Source of the DNA: Paenibacillus lentus
GTDB taxonomy: Bacteria > Bacillota > Bacilli > Paenibacillales > Paenibacillaceae
Length of the DNA stretch: 64,000 bases
Reading direction: 5' to 3'
Assembly: GCF_003931855.1 (NCBI RefSeq)
Contig: NZ_CP034248.1
Coordinates: 4,030,001-4,094,000 of the forward strand
This document shows positions 53,550 through 63,600 of the stretch, one piece after another (within the stretch, counting starts at the first letter, position 1; each line of letters begins with the position of its first letter). The notes under the pieces were generated by a model. That model had not been told where the DNA came from and ran no database searches. It saw only the letters and a list, made by a program, of their open reading frames with translations. The translations under genes were made by a program, and so were the position numbers.

Positions 53550-54614
53550 TTACACCCCTTTTCTAACCATAAAGTAGTCTACGTTCGGAATGGATGGGGA
53601 CATGCGGGCAGACAGGAGAGCCCACCATCCCTCCAGCGTCGGCCGTTCTGCCAATTCCGCAAAGCTGATCTCCAGTCCCTCACGGCTGAACCGTTCAGCC
53701 AAGCTCATAATACGGATCGAATCAAGCCCCCAGTAGGCGACCAAATCATCCTGCTCACCGATCGATTCTGCAGCCTCCTGCAATAGGTTGGCCACCTCCT
53801 CGCGCAATTGCTCATAGGACAATGTCCATGAAGCCTGGGCCGCTAAAATAGCGGTTTCTTCATTAGCCCCATTAGAATCCAAGGAGCTGGTAGACGACGC
53901 GTTTAACTGCTTAGAGGAGGACAATGTCGATTTTTCAGCAGAAGAATCGTCCGACTGTTCCGCTGGCGCCCCCTCCCCAAGCCCGAGTGCATCTAACAAC
54001 CGCTGCGTCGTCAACGTAACTGCACAGCGTTCAGCAGCGTAGGTGAGAGCCTGCTTATGTTTTTCTAGCGAGAAATCGGCAACCGCATCGGCAACGAAGA
54101 ACGACTGAATATCCTGCATGAAGGCTTCACAGGAAGTTAGAAGACAGCCAATGTGTGCATAGATACCGCAAACGATCAACTGGTCGCGTCCATGCTCTTT
54201 GATGACTTGCAGTAGATTCGTTTTTTGAAACGCGCTGTAACGCCATTTGGTCATAACAAGATCCTGTTCGCTCGGGGCTACCTCATCCGCGATTTGTGAC
54301 TGGAACGGATCTACCCCCATCCCCGGCCCCCAAAAATCCAGTAAAAGCCCGCGCTCTTCCTGGCTCTGTCCCCCAATTTGGGCCGAATAAACAACGGGAA
54401 TGCCCAGCTTAGCGCATTGTTTACGCAGCTCCGAAATATTAGAAAAGAGCTCGGTGACAGGCGACTCCTTCGTGTTATAAGCCTGCAAAAAGTAATTTTG
54501 CATATCATGAATAAGCAGCACTGCCCGCTGCGGCTCCGGCCGCCAAGCGACCTTATTTGCGGGAAGCTCGGCTTCGACAGGCATAGAGTATGGAAGGATA
54601 GCAGGAATACCCAT
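53550..54614 (-). CDS. dhbB: Isochorismatase with aryl carrier domain
   Basis: The product has 354 residues from ATG 54614, 8 nt behind AAAGGA; upstream in-frame codons lack a binding site. The isochorismatase domain (residues about 1-205: [77 protein letters not shown]) hydrolyses isochorismate to 2,3-dihydro-2,3-dihydroxybenzoate. The C-terminal aryl carrier domain has its phosphopantetheine serine in [12 protein letters not shown]. The two are joined by an unusually long Ser/Ala-rich linker ([20 protein letters not shown]), making this protein longer than B. subtilis DhbB (about 312 residues). Confidence 0.95.
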   Translation of the reverse strand: MGIPAILPYSMPVEAELPANKVAWRPEPQRAVLLIHDMQNYFLQAYNTKESPVTELFSNISELRKQCAKLGIPVVYSAQIGGQSQEERGLLLDFWGPGMGVDPFQSQIADEVAPSEQDLVMTKWRYSAFQKTNLLQVIKEHGRDQLIVCGIYAHIGCLLTSCEAFMQDIQSFFVADAVADFSLEKHKQALTYAAERCAVTLTTQRLLDALGLGEGAPAEQSDDSSAEKSTLSSSKQLNASSTSSLDSNGANEETAILAAQASWTLSYEQLREEVANLLQEAAESIGEQDDLVAYWGLDSIRIMSLAERFSREGLEISFAELAERPTLEGWWALLSARMSPSIPNVDYFMVRKGV

Positions 54615-54703
54615 GTTGATCATCCTTTCGACGGTTAATTTTGGACACCCGAAACTATGCTGACCCACAAAACTTTAATAATGATAGAATCAATCCGTTT
54701 CAT

Positions 54704-56437
54704 TCAACAACGCTGCTTCTCGGCAAGAAGCTCACGCAGCGCTTTTTTACTTACCTTGCCTACCTTTGTTTTAGGAAATGAATCCAAAAATTCGATGCGA
54801 TCAGGGATTTTATAAGCCGCAAGACCCCGATCCGTCAAAAAAGCCCTAATTTGCGCACTCGATGGCAGCGAGTCAACTGTTGGCTTTGGAATGATAAACG
54901 CGCAGGTTCGTTCACCCAAATACTCGTCCAGCATGGCTACGACAGCCGCATCATGGACTCCCGGATGAGCGAGCAGATGATTCTCTACCTCCTCGGCAGC
55001 GATTTTCTCTCCCCCACGGTTAATCTGATCCTTGTCACGTCCCTCAACAACGATATAGCCGGCTGCATCGATACGTACAAGATCCCCGGTGCGGTAAAAG
55101 CCATCGCTCGTAAAGGCTCTGGCATTATGCTCCTCCGCTTTGTAATAGCCGCGAATCGTATACGGGCCCCGGGTAAGCAAATGGCCGACCTCGCCCGGTT
55201 TCACCTCGACATCCTCGTCATCAACGACGCGAATTTCATCCCAAGTCGACATCGGCCGCCCCTGAGTATTTATAATGGTCTCGTCCGGGTCATCCAGCCT
55301 CGTATAATTGACCAGTCCCTCAGCCATCCCGAATACCTGCTGCAACTGGCAGCCTAATAACGACTTCACGCGCGACGCCGCTTCCGCGCTGAATTTCGCG
55401 CCGCCGACCTGTAGAACCTGAAGATGAGGAAAACTAGGCTTGATACGTGCTGCCGCGTCGAGCCAGACTAAAGCTAGTGGTGGTACCAGCGCGGTAATAG
55501 TAACCCGTTCTCGAATCATTAAGGGAAACGCCTCTTCCGGACTGGCTCCCCGTGCAAGCACAACGCGGCCTCCAGCGTATAATGTCCCAAGCACGCCCGG
55601 CGAGCTAAGGGGATAATTATGTGCCGCAGGGAGTACGGCCAGATAGACGCTGTTTTCGTCAAGTCCGCAAATTTCCGCACTGAGGCGCAGGGAGTAAATA
55701 TAATCATCATGCGTACGCGGTATTAGCTTCGGCAAGCCGGTTGTTCCTCCCGACAACTGCAAAAAAGCGACATCCTCCGGCCTTGGCTCAGCCATGCTGC
55801 TGCCCACTTCCTCGAATTCCTCCCGGCTTCTAAGCTTAGACTTCGTAAGCTGACTAGGGTCGTCTGCGCGTTCAGCCTTCTCATTTTCTTTGCATGAGTC
55901 AGCTTCATGGCCCGTTTCAGGCTCCATATACAGCTTCTCCAGAGCAACGAATTCCTCCGGTTCACCGACCACCAGAACATGGTCCAGCGTAGGAACCTCT
56001 CGAATGACTTCTCTGGCCAGCTCACGATAGTCGAAACCCGCTTCGCGATCCGTTATAATGTAAGCTTTCGCTTCGGAAAACTCGGATATATAGGAAATCT
56101 CATGCCTTCGATGCAGGGGTAAGGCGAATACGGGTAATGCACCGATCCGGAATAACGCGAATATCACTTCAAAAAATGCTGCAACATTGGGCAGTTGAAC
56201 AACCACCCGATCCTTAGGGCGAATTCCAATTCTCTTCATTCCTTCTGCCAGACGATCTGTCCGTGCGTCCAGCTCGGCATAACTGATCCGCCGTTCACCA
56301 CTAACAATCGCAATCCGATCGCCGTACACCTTTGCACGCTCCCGAAGCATTGACCCAAAGGTCTCGCCGCGCCAGCAGCCCTCCCGGCGGTACAGCTTCG
56401 CAAACTCTTCCGGCCAAGCAGAGCATCCAGCCAACAT
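54704..56437 (-). CDS. dhbE: 2,3-dihydroxybenzoate-AMP ligase
   Basis: A 577-residue stand-alone adenylation enzyme that activates DHB and loads it onto the DhbB carrier. AMP-binding motifs are [16 protein letters not shown], the [17 protein letters not shown] substrate region, [20 protein letters not shown] and, at the C-terminus, [18 protein letters not shown] with the catalytic lysine. An insertion of about 40 charged residues ([20 protein letters not shown] onward, near residues 172-215) precedes the ATP loop and makes the protein longer than B. subtilis DhbE (539). Its ATG overlaps the dhbC TGA by one nucleotide. Confidence 0.96.
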   Translation of the reverse strand: MLAGCSAWPEEFAKLYRREGCWRGETFGSMLRERAKVYGDRIAIVSGERRISYAELDARTDRLAEGMKRIGIRPKDRVVVQLPNVAAFFEVIFALFRIGALPVFALPLHRRHEISYISEFSEAKAYIITDREAGFDYRELAREVIREVPTLDHVLVVGEPEEFVALEKLYMEPETGHEADSCKENEKAERADDPSQLTKSKLRSREEFEEVGSSMAEPRPEDVAFLQLSGGTTGLPKLIPRTHDDYIYSLRLSAEICGLDENSVYLAVLPAAHNYPLSSPGVLGTLYAGGRVVLARGASPEEAFPLMIRERVTITALVPPLALVWLDAAARIKPSFPHLQVLQVGGAKFSAEAASRVKSLLGCQLQQVFGMAEGLVNYTRLDDPDETIINTQGRPMSTWDEIRVVDDEDVEVKPGEVGHLLTRGPYTIRGYYKAEEHNARAFTSDGFYRTGDLVRIDAAGYIVVEGRDKDQINRGGEKIAAEEVENHLLAHPGVHDAAVVAMLDEYLGERTCAFIIPKPTVDSLPSSAQIRAFLTDRGLAAYKIPDRIEFLDSFPKTKVGKVSKKALRELLAEKQRC

Positions 56438-57711
56438 CAAATTCCCTCCTTCTTTCTAACAGCCAGCTGTCGGTCATTTAGCCCCATAGCCAGTAGCAAG
56501 GTACGAAACTTTGCGGCCGTCTCAGCAAGCTCGGCCTCGGCACTAGAATCCGCCACAATTCCTGCGCCCGCATAGAGGCGAAGTTTTCTTCCCTCCACCT
56601 CTGCACAACGTATCGTGACGATCCATTCACCATCCCCTTGGCTATCGCACCAACCTACCATACCCGTGAAGAAGCCCCGTTCAAAAGGCTCTATTTCACG
56701 AATAGCTTCACGCGCCAGCTCCGTAGGAGTTCCACAAATCGCCGGCGTAGGATGCAGAGAGAGCGCAAGGTCAAGCACATTAGTCGCGGAATCGGCAAGC
56801 TCACCGTAAATATCCGTAGACAGATGCCACATTGTTTGAGTTTGCACAAGTGACGGTTTTGCGGGTACATCTAAGCTCTTGCAATACGGTCGAAGCGCAG
56901 CCTCAACGGCCTCCACGACCAGCCTATGCTCGAACTGATCCTTGGCCGAAGCGAGCAATGCAGCGGCCCTGCGTTCATCTTCAACGGGATCATTGCTGCG
57001 CGGTGCAGAACCTGCCAGCGGGTTCGCCCGAATTTGCAGCCCGGTTTTAGTGATAAGCAGCTCTGGACTGGCTCCAAGCAAAGTCCGAACTTCCGCTGCT
57101 GCCGGCTCGGCTCCCTCCTTCAAGGACGAAGCGCCTTTCTCTCCGCCCAAATTAACCGCGAACGTATAGCCGTGCTCATTATGGCGGGCTAAATTTCGCA
57201 GCAGACGGCGAGTATCCACGGGTTCAGCTGAGTTCAGCTCCAGCGTTCGAGACAGTACGACTTTTTGCAGCATATCCTGCTTGAGTCGTTCCAACATCGT
57301 GTTCACAATCGCTTTATAAAACTCAGGATCGGGATGCATGTTCATTTCGTAGTCCAGCTCAGATGCAAACTGTCCACTTCCCTCACTTCGTTCCTCTTCG
57401 CTAAAACTCAAAGAAGCGGCCCATTCCGTGGACAAAGGTACTATCAGCTCAGCAGGCTTGGCAAGGTCGAACGGAATTGCACCAACGACAATCTGTTCAC
57501 TGTGGGAACGGGTGGCAGCGGCCAGCAGTTCTTTGACTCGATTTGACAGAGCTCCTGGAGTTCCGTCTTGCGAATCAGCCCACAATCTAGCCCACTCCCC
57601 CTTTGCAAGTAACGTACGTTTTGGTGAGGATAAAAAGAAACACAATCCCGATTCGTATTCCTCGAGAAGTTGTGCCGCCGTTTTTTCATATACAGCTCCA
57701 TGGTTTACCAT
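56437..57711 (-). CDS. dhbC: Isochorismate synthase
   Basis: A 424-residue chorismate-binding enzyme that converts chorismate to isochorismate, committing it to DHB synthesis. The catalytic core is in the C-terminal half: [80 protein letters not shown] and [20 protein letters not shown], the last carrying Mg/chorismate residues. It begins 27 nt after dhbA and is longer than the B. subtilis enzyme (398). A loop of about 15 residues ([20 protein letters not shown]) appears to account for part of this. Confidence 0.95.
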   Translation of the reverse strand: MVNHGAVYEKTAAQLLEEYESGLCFFLSSPKRTLLAKGEWARLWADSQDGTPGALSNRVKELLAAATRSHSEQIVVGAIPFDLAKPAELIVPLSTEWAASLSFSEEERSEGSGQFASELDYEMNMHPDPEFYKAIVNTMLERLKQDMLQKVVLSRTLELNSAEPVDTRRLLRNLARHNEHGYTFAVNLGGEKGASSLKEGAEPAAAEVRTLLGASPELLITKTGLQIRANPLAGSAPRSNDPVEDERRAAALLASAKDQFEHRLVVEAVEAALRPYCKSLDVPAKPSLVQTQTMWHLSTDIYGELADSATNVLDLALSLHPTPAICGTPTELAREAIREIEPFERGFFTGMVGWCDSQGDGEWIVTIRCAEVEGRKLRLYAGAGIVADSSAEAELAETAAKFRTLLLAMGLNDRQLAVRKKEGI

Positions 57712-57738
57712 TTTCCTTAAACATCCCCTTTCAAGTGG

Positions 57739-58524
57739 TTAGACTCCCAATGTCGCCCCTCCATCAATGCATAAATCCAACATTGTGATTTGCCGCGCTC
57801 GATCGGAAGCGAGAAACATGACCGCATCGGCGATATCCGAAGGGGCTGCAATCCTACCAAGCGGTATGCCCAAGCGGAATGCTTCGGGTGATCCAGCAAC
57901 AACCGACTGGCCCCCATTTGAATCGTTCCACAGCATTCGCTGCATCACCGTATCCGTTGATCCTGGCGACACAATATTGCAACGGATGTGGTTGGTAGCC
58001 TGCTCCAGTCCTAGGCATTTGGTGAACATGACTGCCGCAGCCTTGGAAGCGTTATAAGCCGCCATTTGCATGCGCGGTATCCGCGCTGCGTTGGAACCCA
58101 CAGTCACGATTGAACCGGATTTACGCACAGCCATTCGTTTAACAACAGAACGGGATACATAGAATACTCCGTTTGCATTAACGGCAAAAGCGGCAGCCCA
58201 ATCCTCATCACTAAGGGCCTCAACGCTTCCAATTCGCAATAGACCGGCTACGTTAACGAGAATTTCGATCGGGCCGAGCTCCCGCTCAACTTGATCGACA
58301 GCCGCCTCAACAGCATGGCTATCAGCAACATCGGTGACGAATACAGAAACTTGGCAGCCTTGGGCACGAAGTTCTGCCGCAAGACCCTCAAGTGCTTCTC
58401 CATTCAAATCTAAGGCAGCGACGATGGCTCCTGCACTCGCCAAAGCTCTTGCGACAGCTTCGCCAATCCCCTGGGCTGCTCCTGTCACCAAAGCAACCTT
58501 TCCTTGGATCCCCGTATACTCCAC
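57739..58524 (-). CDS. dhbA: 2,3-dihydro-2,3-dihydroxybenzoate dehydrogenase
   Basis: A 261-residue SDR that oxidises the DhbB product to 2,3-dihydroxybenzoate with NAD. The cofactor loop is GAAQGIG, the catalytic serine lies in [20 protein letters not shown] and the active-site pair in [25 protein letters not shown] matches EntA/DhbA proteins. It starts with GTG behind AGGTGG. It is the first of the dhbACEBF set, 87 nt after besA, and that gap holds a weak Fur-like box. Confidence 0.94.
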   Translation of the reverse strand: MEYTGIQGKVALVTGAAQGIGEAVARALASAGAIVAALDLNGEALEGLAAELRAQGCQVSVFVTDVADSHAVEAAVDQVERELGPIEILVNVAGLLRIGSVEALSDEDWAAAFAVNANGVFYVSRSVVKRMAVRKSGSIVTVGSNAARIPRMQMAAYNASKAAAVMFTKCLGLEQATNHIRCNIVSPGSTDTVMQRMLWNDSNGGQSVVAGSPEAFRLGIPLGRIAAPSDIADAVMFLASDRARQITMLDLCIDGGATLGV

Positions 58525-58551
58525 CTCACTATTCCACCTTTCTCCTCTGCG

Positions 58552-58566
58552 AGATAAACATTATTT
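58552..58566. promoter_or_regulatory. Weak Fur-like box before dhbA
   Basis: The minus strand reads AAATAATGTTTATCT, 10 of 14 defined positions of the 7-1-7 Fur consensus. It lies in the only sizeable gap within the siderophore operon and could mark an internal promoter. Confidence 0.35.
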
Positions 58567-58611
58567 TAGCGGCTCCCTCTCCTTTTTTTACTGATTCCTC
58601 CATCGCCATCC

Positions 58612-59439
58612 TCACGGTTGAAAAGCAAACTGCAAGGCCCGACTGATCAAGGCTGGCAGCACTGTCACATGCCCCTCGCCTTCAAACTCCTTAAAGCTGG
58701 ATGTAATTCCAGAGCTCGTGAACATCGATAGACGCTCAGCCAGCCTTCGCGCATTTTTACTATTTTGGGAAATATGATTTTGCTCCAACTCCCCTACACC
58801 AAGCAAGACTTTCACATCTAATGCTTCCTGCTGCAGGCGGTTAACAAACATCTCCTCAGCCTCACTGATCATCGCTTTGTTCCAGTGGAACGAAGGGCTG
58901 CCAGCAATATAGCAGGTGAAGGACCCAGGGCTCGTAAACAGCGTAAACAAGGTAAATAGTCCTCCTAGCGAATGGCCAAACAGCGTCTGCTTGCCTGGAT
59001 CGATGTTGTATTGCCTTTCAATTTCTGGTTTCAGTTCTTTCTCGATAAATTGCAAAAAAGCTGCCGCCCCCCCCTGCTTCGGCAGGGGAGTTCCGTCGGG
59101 CCTGAACCGATAGTCCGGACTTGTCTCCGGTGTATAATCGTAATAACGCTCCGCTGGGAACAGGTCCAATGTATCGTAGCCAATGCCCACAATTACCGCG
59201 GGAAATACCCCCGTGTTATGGGGGCAGCTCCCTTGCAGACGCGCAGTTTCGGCCATTGTGCCGAATACGGAATTCGCATCCAGCACATAAAATACCGGAT
59301 AACCTGAAGGCGGAGGCGGCTCGGAGGGCGTACTTACCATAATTCGAAACTTGCGGCTTTCCACGCGAGAATGCATAAACCATTCTGCTGCACGGGGAAT
59401 GACCATTTGCTTTCCGTCAGCCATTTCCTTCCAATCCAC
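58612..59439 (-). CDS. besA: Ferric-bacillibactin esterase-like hydrolase
   Basis: A 275-residue alpha/beta esterase of the enterochelin/bacillibactin esterase family, which cleaves the trilactone ring so that iron can be released. Evidence includes FRIMVSTPSEPPPPSGYPVF YVLDAN, VIVGIGYDTLDLFPAERYYD, the nucleophile in LFGHSLGGLFTLF, and the acidic/histidine end (FEGEGHVTVLPAL). The frame opens with a GTG 10 nt past the binding-protein stop; an ATG five codons on (59424) is an alternative start. Placement beside dhbA matches B. subtilis, where besA adjoins dhb. Confidence 0.9.
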   Translation of the reverse strand: MDWKEMADGKQMVIPRAAEWFMHSRVESRKFRIMVSTPSEPPPPSGYPVFYVLDANSVFGTMAETARLQGSCPHNTGVFPAVIVGIGYDTLDLFPAERYYDYTPETSPDYRFRPDGTPLPKQGGAAAFLQFIEKELKPEIERQYNIDPGKQTLFGHSLGGLFTLFTLFTSPGSFTCYIAGSPSFHWNKAMISEAEEMFVNRLQQEALDVKVLLGVGELEQNHISQNSKNARRLAERLSMFTSSGITSSFKEFEGEGHVTVLPALISRALQFAFQP

Positions 59440-59449
59440 CTTTATTCGG

Positions 59450-60472
59450 TTATTCAGTCATTAGCTTGACTGTATCGTCGATGATTTTTTCATAAGCGAT
59501 CAGGCCGCTTCCGAGCCAGTATTCATCGCTTACTTCGTATACATTCCCTTGCTGCACGGCAGGGATGCTCTTCCAAATGCTGCTTTCCGTCATTTCTTTC
59601 ATGCGTTCTGTACCTTGTCCATAAGCATTGATGACAAAAATATAATCTGCGTCCATCTCCGGCAATATTTCTAGGGATAAGTTCAAGCTATTCTCGTTTT
59701 CCGTCAGCTTAGTCATTTCAATGCCTAGCTGCTGATTCAAGACATAACCACAAAAGTAATTGCCACCCATCAAGCTCACACCCTTGGCAGCAAAACGAAC
59801 AATCGCTACTTTTTTACCCGGTGCGTTCTTCTCGATCACCGCTTTGGCCTCGTCAACCTTCTGATGGTAGGACTCTATTGCTTGTTTGGCCTCCTCACTC
59901 TTCCCTAGCAGTTCCCCCAACGTCTCGAGCGATTTTTCAACATCACCCGCAGCGTTACTGAACACATAGGTCGGTGCAATTTTAGAATAGTTCTCGTATA
60001 CACCGTTGCCAGCATAATTGGCCGTATGCAGAATAATGAGGTCAGGCTCGTAAGATAGCAGTACCTCTGAAGACGGTGCCCCGCCTGAGAAGTCAAGCTT
60101 CGGTACATCCTGCAATTCCCCTTGCAAATAATCATGACCAAGATTTCCATTCGACCACTGCGCTACTGGCTTAACTCCCAGCTTAAGCAGCGAATCTTCC
60201 AAATATGGTGCGAATACGCGCTGGGGCTGAGCCGGAATTTGAATCTCATGGCCAAGTTCATCCTTGAACGTCTGCTCTCTCTTTGCCGCATCCCGAGTAT
60301 TCTCCCCGGATACGGTAGCCTCCGTCGCACCCTGATTCGCTGCCGGCGACTCGGATGAACTCTTTGCGGAATCCGTACCGCACGCAGTAAGCACACTTCC
60401 CGCAAGCGCAACGCACAGCAATAAATAATGCGGTTTAAATTTTTCTCCTATTTTATAAGTAACTCCCAACAT
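59450..60472 (-). CDS. Siderophore-binding lipoprotein (FeuA/YfiY type)
   Basis: The product has 340 residues from ATG 60472 (GAGGGG at 6 nt). Lipidation is expected at Cys31 (LAGSVLTACG). The siderophore-binding fold shows TFKDELGHEIQIPAQPQRVF, SYEPDLIILHTANYAGNGVY, the long linker helix, then KKVAIVRFAAKGVSLMGGNY and ILPEMDADYIFVINAYGQGT. As the gene next to besA and dhb it most likely binds ferric bacillibactin, although the permease and ATPase genes are not adjacent. A perfect Fur box lies 18 nt upstream. Confidence 0.92.
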   Translation of the reverse strand: MLGVTYKIGEKFKPHYLLLCVALAGSVLTACGTDSAKSSSESPAANQGATEATVSGENTRDAAKREQTFKDELGHEIQIPAQPQRVFAPYLEDSLLKLGVKPVAQWSNGNLGHDYLQGELQDVPKLDFSGGAPSSEVLLSYEPDLIILHTANYAGNGVYENYSKIAPTYVFSNAAGDVEKSLETLGELLGKSEEAKQAIESYHQKVDEAKAVIEKNAPGKKVAIVRFAAKGVSLMGGNYFCGYVLNQQLGIEMTKLTENENSLNLSLEILPEMDADYIFVINAYGQGTERMKEMTESSIWKSIPAVQQGNVYEVSDEYWLGSGLIAYEKIIDDTVKLMTE

Positions 60473-60489
60473 GGTGACCCCTCTTCTCT

Positions 60490-60504
60490 TGATAATGATT
60501 ATCA
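60490..60504. promoter_or_regulatory. Fur box of the siderophore operon
   Basis: TGATAATGATTATCA matches the Bacillus 7-1-7 consensus (TGATAATNATTATCA) at every defined base. It is followed at 60506-60520 by TGAGAATGATTATAG, a second, weaker copy, as in tandem Fur sites. Confidence 0.93.
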
Positions 60505-60505
60505 T

Positions 60506-60520
60506 TGAGAATGATTATAG
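60506..60520. promoter_or_regulatory. Second, weaker Fur box copy
   Basis: TGAGAATGATTATAG matches the Fur consensus at 12 of 14 defined positions and overlaps the expected promoter of the binding-protein gene. Confidence 0.6.
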
Positions 60521-60521
60521 A

Positions 60522-61769
60522 TCATATTCCCTTGGTAGCACCATGGACAGTATCCTGCAAAGCCTTTGGACATTTTCCTGTTAACATGAGTAGTGCTTCA
60601 TCCAGCATCCGGCTTATAGCCACTGCCGAATATTCAAACCAGGGGTCGGATGGAATCGGGTGTACTTGGCCATTCTTTACCGCTTGCAATTGCTTCCACT
60701 CCTTAGAGTGCTGCAGAGATAGCCAGTACGTGCGGGATACCGTTTCTGCACATACGACCACCAGCAGCCGATCTGGATTGATTGCCGCCAATTGTTCGAG
60801 CGTAAGCTCCGTGTTGACTGATGAGCAAAGCGGCCAGGCTGGCTTTAAATTTAAATCTTCGTATAGAACATCTCCAATTCCACGATTCCAGTAAGTATGA
60901 ATATGACCTCCGTAAATCCGCAACACCATAATTTTGTCGTTGCCGAGCGCCTTATTGACCTCTCTTCTCGCTGCCTGGACTTTTTGTTCATAGTCTTCGA
61001 TCCACCGTTCCGCTCTCTCTTCCAGTTCCAAAAAACGGGCAAGCAGGCGAAGCTGATCCCGCCATCCGTAGTGCTCCGTCGGGACGAAGAAAGTCGTCGC
61101 TATACTAGTCAGTTTGTTTTGCTCGATCCTCCCCAACTGCTCCGATCCAATTATTGTATCTGGACGAAGCGCAGACAGCTTCTCCAAATTTGCCTCGAAA
61201 GAACGAGGACTATACGGATCCATCAGTTGCAGATGATCTGTGATTTCCATTCGATAGTCGTTGTAATAATAAGCCGTCCACTTTGGATCGAGCGGAGCAG
61301 CTACCGGAATAATATCCAGAGCAAGCAGTAAACCTGCAATTTCCGGAGAACATGCAGCTACCCGCTGCTTGGCTTGCTTGATATAGTCGGTAGGAGACAG
61401 GCCAACCTCTTTTTTAAATTTGCGGCTAAAATAAAATTCATCGCTATAGCCTACCATTAAGGCAATTTCACGCAGCCGCAGCTGCTCCCCCGATGAAAGC
61501 AGATAGCGCTTAGCCTGATTGATGCGAAGCTCAGATAAATATTTCATGGCGCTTTTCCCGAAATTCTTCTTAAACAGATCGCCAAAATACTTGGGGCTGA
61601 TATTGGCCATTTCAGCTAATTGTGCAATAGAAAGCGGTTCATGAAAGTGCTCCTCCATGTATTGCTTTATCTCCGACAACTCTTTTTTAACATTCCGCTC
61701 ATCCCCGGCGGAGAATGGATGTGATGTATATGAATGATCTGAAAGCAAGATATTTACCCCCCTGAACAT
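60522..61769 (-). CDS. btr: Btr-type AraC activator with siderophore-binding domain
   Basis: A 415-residue regulator. The AraC DNA-binding domain is N-terminal (residues about 25-128: LSIAQLAEMANISPKYFGDL, LRLREIALMVGYSDEFYFSR, LSPTDYIKQ), followed by a siderophore-binding-protein-like domain (about 135-405: LDIIPVAAPLDPKWTAYYYN, FEANLEKLSALRPDTIIGSE, LEQLAAINPDRLLVVVCAET). In B. subtilis Btr senses bacillibactin and activates uptake genes, and the position just upstream of the binding protein fits. Start unsure: ATG 61769 has a distant GAAGG, while TTG 61748 has AGGGGGG at 8 nt. Confidence 0.9.
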   Translation of the reverse strand: MFRGVNILLSDHSYTSHPFSAGDERNVKKELSEIKQYMEEHFHEPLSIAQLAEMANISPKYFGDLFKKNFGKSAMKYLSELRINQAKRYLLSSGEQLRLREIALMVGYSDEFYFSRKFKKEVGLSPTDYIKQAKQRVAACSPEIAGLLLALDIIPVAAPLDPKWTAYYYNDYRMEITDHLQLMDPYSPRSFEANLEKLSALRPDTIIGSEQLGRIEQNKLTSIATTFFVPTEHYGWRDQLRLLARFLELEERAERWIEDYEQKVQAARREVNKALGNDKIMVLRIYGGHIHTYWNRGIGDVLYEDLNLKPAWPLCSSVNTELTLEQLAAINPDRLLVVVCAETVSRTYWLSLQHSKEWKQLQAVKNGQVHPIPSDPWFEYSAVAISRMLDEALLMLTGKCPKALQDTVHGATKGI

Positions 61770-61787
61770 AAAGAAATCGCCTTCGAT

Positions 61788-61802
61788 TGAAAATGATTCT
61801 CA
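61788..61802. promoter_or_regulatory. Fur box before the Btr-type gene
   Basis: TGAAAATGATTCTCA (12 of 14 defined positions of the Fur consensus) lies just upstream of the regulator start. Confidence 0.7.
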
Positions 61803-62084
61803 ATATCAAACTCTATTCTACCCAATCTCTGCCAATAGAAGCAATAGCTGATCATATTCCTTTCGAGACCCTATATAAATAAAAAAAATCCATTCACCTC
61901 AGTTGTGCCAAGGCATGCAAACCAAATTTGCTCTGCAACTCAGCAACTACATTTAAAAATAATCTGGCGCGGTATAACCGACATTTTCTTCACTATTTTA
62001 TAATCTCCCGGCACAGCGGTGAACCCTAGTTAATAATTTTAGTTGAATTTCCATTAATTTGAATCTATAATGAAAGTGCAAGTA

Positions 62085-62100
62085 ATGATAGCGTTATCAT
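62085..62100. promoter_or_regulatory. Candidate cre-like site before the glucanase gene
   Basis: ATGATAGCGTTATCAT is a near-perfect palindrome with central CG and fits the cre consensus with one mismatch (TA for AA). It is about 90 nt before the start codon. Confidence 0.5.
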
Positions 62101-62111
62101 TTCAAAAAACG

Positions 62112-62121
62112 AAACCGGTTT
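62112..62121. promoter_or_regulatory. Candidate LacI-family operator
   Basis: AAACCGGTTT is a perfect 10-bp palindrome with a central CG pair, 70 nt before the glucanase start. It differs from the cellobiose operator, so another regulator is implied. Confidence 0.4.
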
Positions 62122-62190
62122 AGAGTCTCTGCACGCCAGCGCAGCGTGTACAAATTATGCAGGCAACTTTATGAAAAGGAGCGAAAAATC

Positions 62191-63429
62191 ATGTTAAAAC
62201 ACAGTAAATCATTATATCTTTTTCTGCTGTTAGCTCTTCTGATTTCTTTCGTGCCCGCTGGAAGTACTAGCGCTGCAACCTCTTGGAATCTAATATGGAG
62301 CGACGAGTTTGACGGCAGCTCCCTGAATACCACCAACTGGACTGCTGAAATCGGCACAGGGAGCGGTGGCTGGGGGAACAATGAACTGCAGTACTACACG
62401 GACCGCCCACAGAATCTTCAAGTAACGGGGGGCAATCTCGTCATTACTGCTCTGAAAGAGTCCTACGGCGGCATGAATTACACTTCTGCCCGGATCAAGA
62501 CCCAAGGACTAAGGAACTTTACCTACGGAAAGGTCGAAGCCAGAATCAAGCTCCCTTCCGGGCAAGGGTTGTGGCCTGCCTTCTGGATGCTGGGCTCCAA
62601 CATTACGACGGTCGGCTGGCCGGCATGCGGTGAAATCGATATTATGGAGCGGGTCAACAACAACCCTTTCGTGAATGGTACCGTGCATTGGGACGCCAAT
62701 GGCCACGCCGAGTTTGGCCGAACTTCGGGAAGTCTCGATTTCTCCCAATACCATACGTATAGCATTGAATGGGATCCGAACTACATCCGCTGGTTTGTAG
62801 ACGGGGTTCAGTATAATGAATTTTATATCGCCAACGGGACCGGAAACACAGAGGAATTTCAAAAGCCGTTCTTTCTGCTGCTAAATCTTGCTGTTGGTGG
62901 CAACTGGCCAGGGAGTCCTAATGCATCGACGCCATTCCCGGCGCAGATGCTGGTTGATTATGTACGGGTATACCAGGCTGATAGCGCGCCGAACATCGTT
63001 AGCGGTGGCGTTTATACGCTCACCTCCAAAGCAAGCGGCAAGGTACTGGACGTAGTAGATGTCTCCACTGCCGATGGTGCTAAAATGCAGCAATGGACCA
63101 ACTATAGCGCCAGCAATCAGCGCTTCAAAGTGGAGAGCACGGGAGACGGATATTATAAGCTGACAGCCATGCACAGCAGTAAAGTACTAGACGTCCCAAG
63201 CTCAAGTCCAACGAGTGGCGTACAACTGCAGCAGTGGACAGACAACGGAACCAATGCCCAAAGGTGGATGCTTGCCGATGCGGGCGGCGGATATTATAAG
63301 CTAGTATCCAAAGCCAGCGGGCTGGTCATGGACGTTGCCAGTTCGTCGACGGCCGATGGCGCAGCGGTTCAGCAGTGGACGGATAACGGCACGGACGCTC
63401 AGAAATGGCTGTTTACGAAGGTGAATTAA
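62191..63429 (+). CDS. Secreted GH16 beta-glucanase with CBM13 lectin domain
   Basis: The product has 412 residues from ATG 62191 (AAGGAG, 7-8 nt). The signal peptide spans about 1-29 (LYLFLLLALLISFVPAG). The GH16 catalytic domain (about 33-265) carries WSDEFDGSSLNTTNW, GLWPAFWMLGSN and the catalytic block GEIDIMERV (Glu148 nucleophile, Asp150, Glu153 acid/base), in the order typical of beta-1,3-glucanases. A ricin-type lectin (CBM13) follows with three QQWT repeats near residues 300, 347 and 394. It hydrolyses beta-1,3(1,4)-glucans outside the cell. An ATG 15 codons earlier lacks a site. Confidence 0.95.
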   Translation: MLKHSKSLYLFLLLALLISFVPAGSTSAATSWNLIWSDEFDGSSLNTTNWTAEIGTGSGGWGNNELQYYTDRPQNLQVTGGNLVITALKESYGGMNYTSARIKTQGLRNFTYGKVEARIKLPSGQGLWPAFWMLGSNITTVGWPACGEIDIMERVNNNPFVNGTVHWDANGHAEFGRTSGSLDFSQYHTYSIEWDPNYIRWFVDGVQYNEFYIANGTGNTEEFQKPFFLLLNLAVGGNWPGSPNASTPFPAQMLVDYVRVYQADSAPNIVSGGVYTLTSKASGKVLDVVDVSTADGAKMQQWTNYSASNQRFKVESTGDGYYKLTAMHSSKVLDVPSSSPTSGVQLQQWTDNGTNAQRWMLADAGGGYYKLVSKASGLVMDVASSSTADGAAVQQWTDNGTDAQKWLFTKVN

Positions 63430-63476
63430 CGGCTGCTGATTGCTGAGCAGTTGCAGACGCTTTCCAAAAATGAGGA

Positions 63477-63512
63477 GAAACCCACCGTCATTTGGCGAAG
63501 GGTTTCTTTTTA
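63477..63512 (+). terminator. Terminator of the glucanase gene
   Basis: GAAACCC (63477-63483) and GGGTTTC (63500-63506) form a stem followed by TTTTTATT. Confidence 0.8.
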
Positions 63513-63600
63513 TTCTGTTCGCTAAATTGGCAATCGGACATAGACTTGGAGCGGCTTCCCCACCTCATCCCCCTGATATTTCTATGAGATAACAAACAGT

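Larger units (their letters stand above)
61803..62190. other. Regulatory spacer between regulator and glucanase
   Basis: No gene was seen in either strand. The right part carries the cre-like and LacI-like palindromes listed separately; the left part is AT-rich and featureless. Confidence 0.5.
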
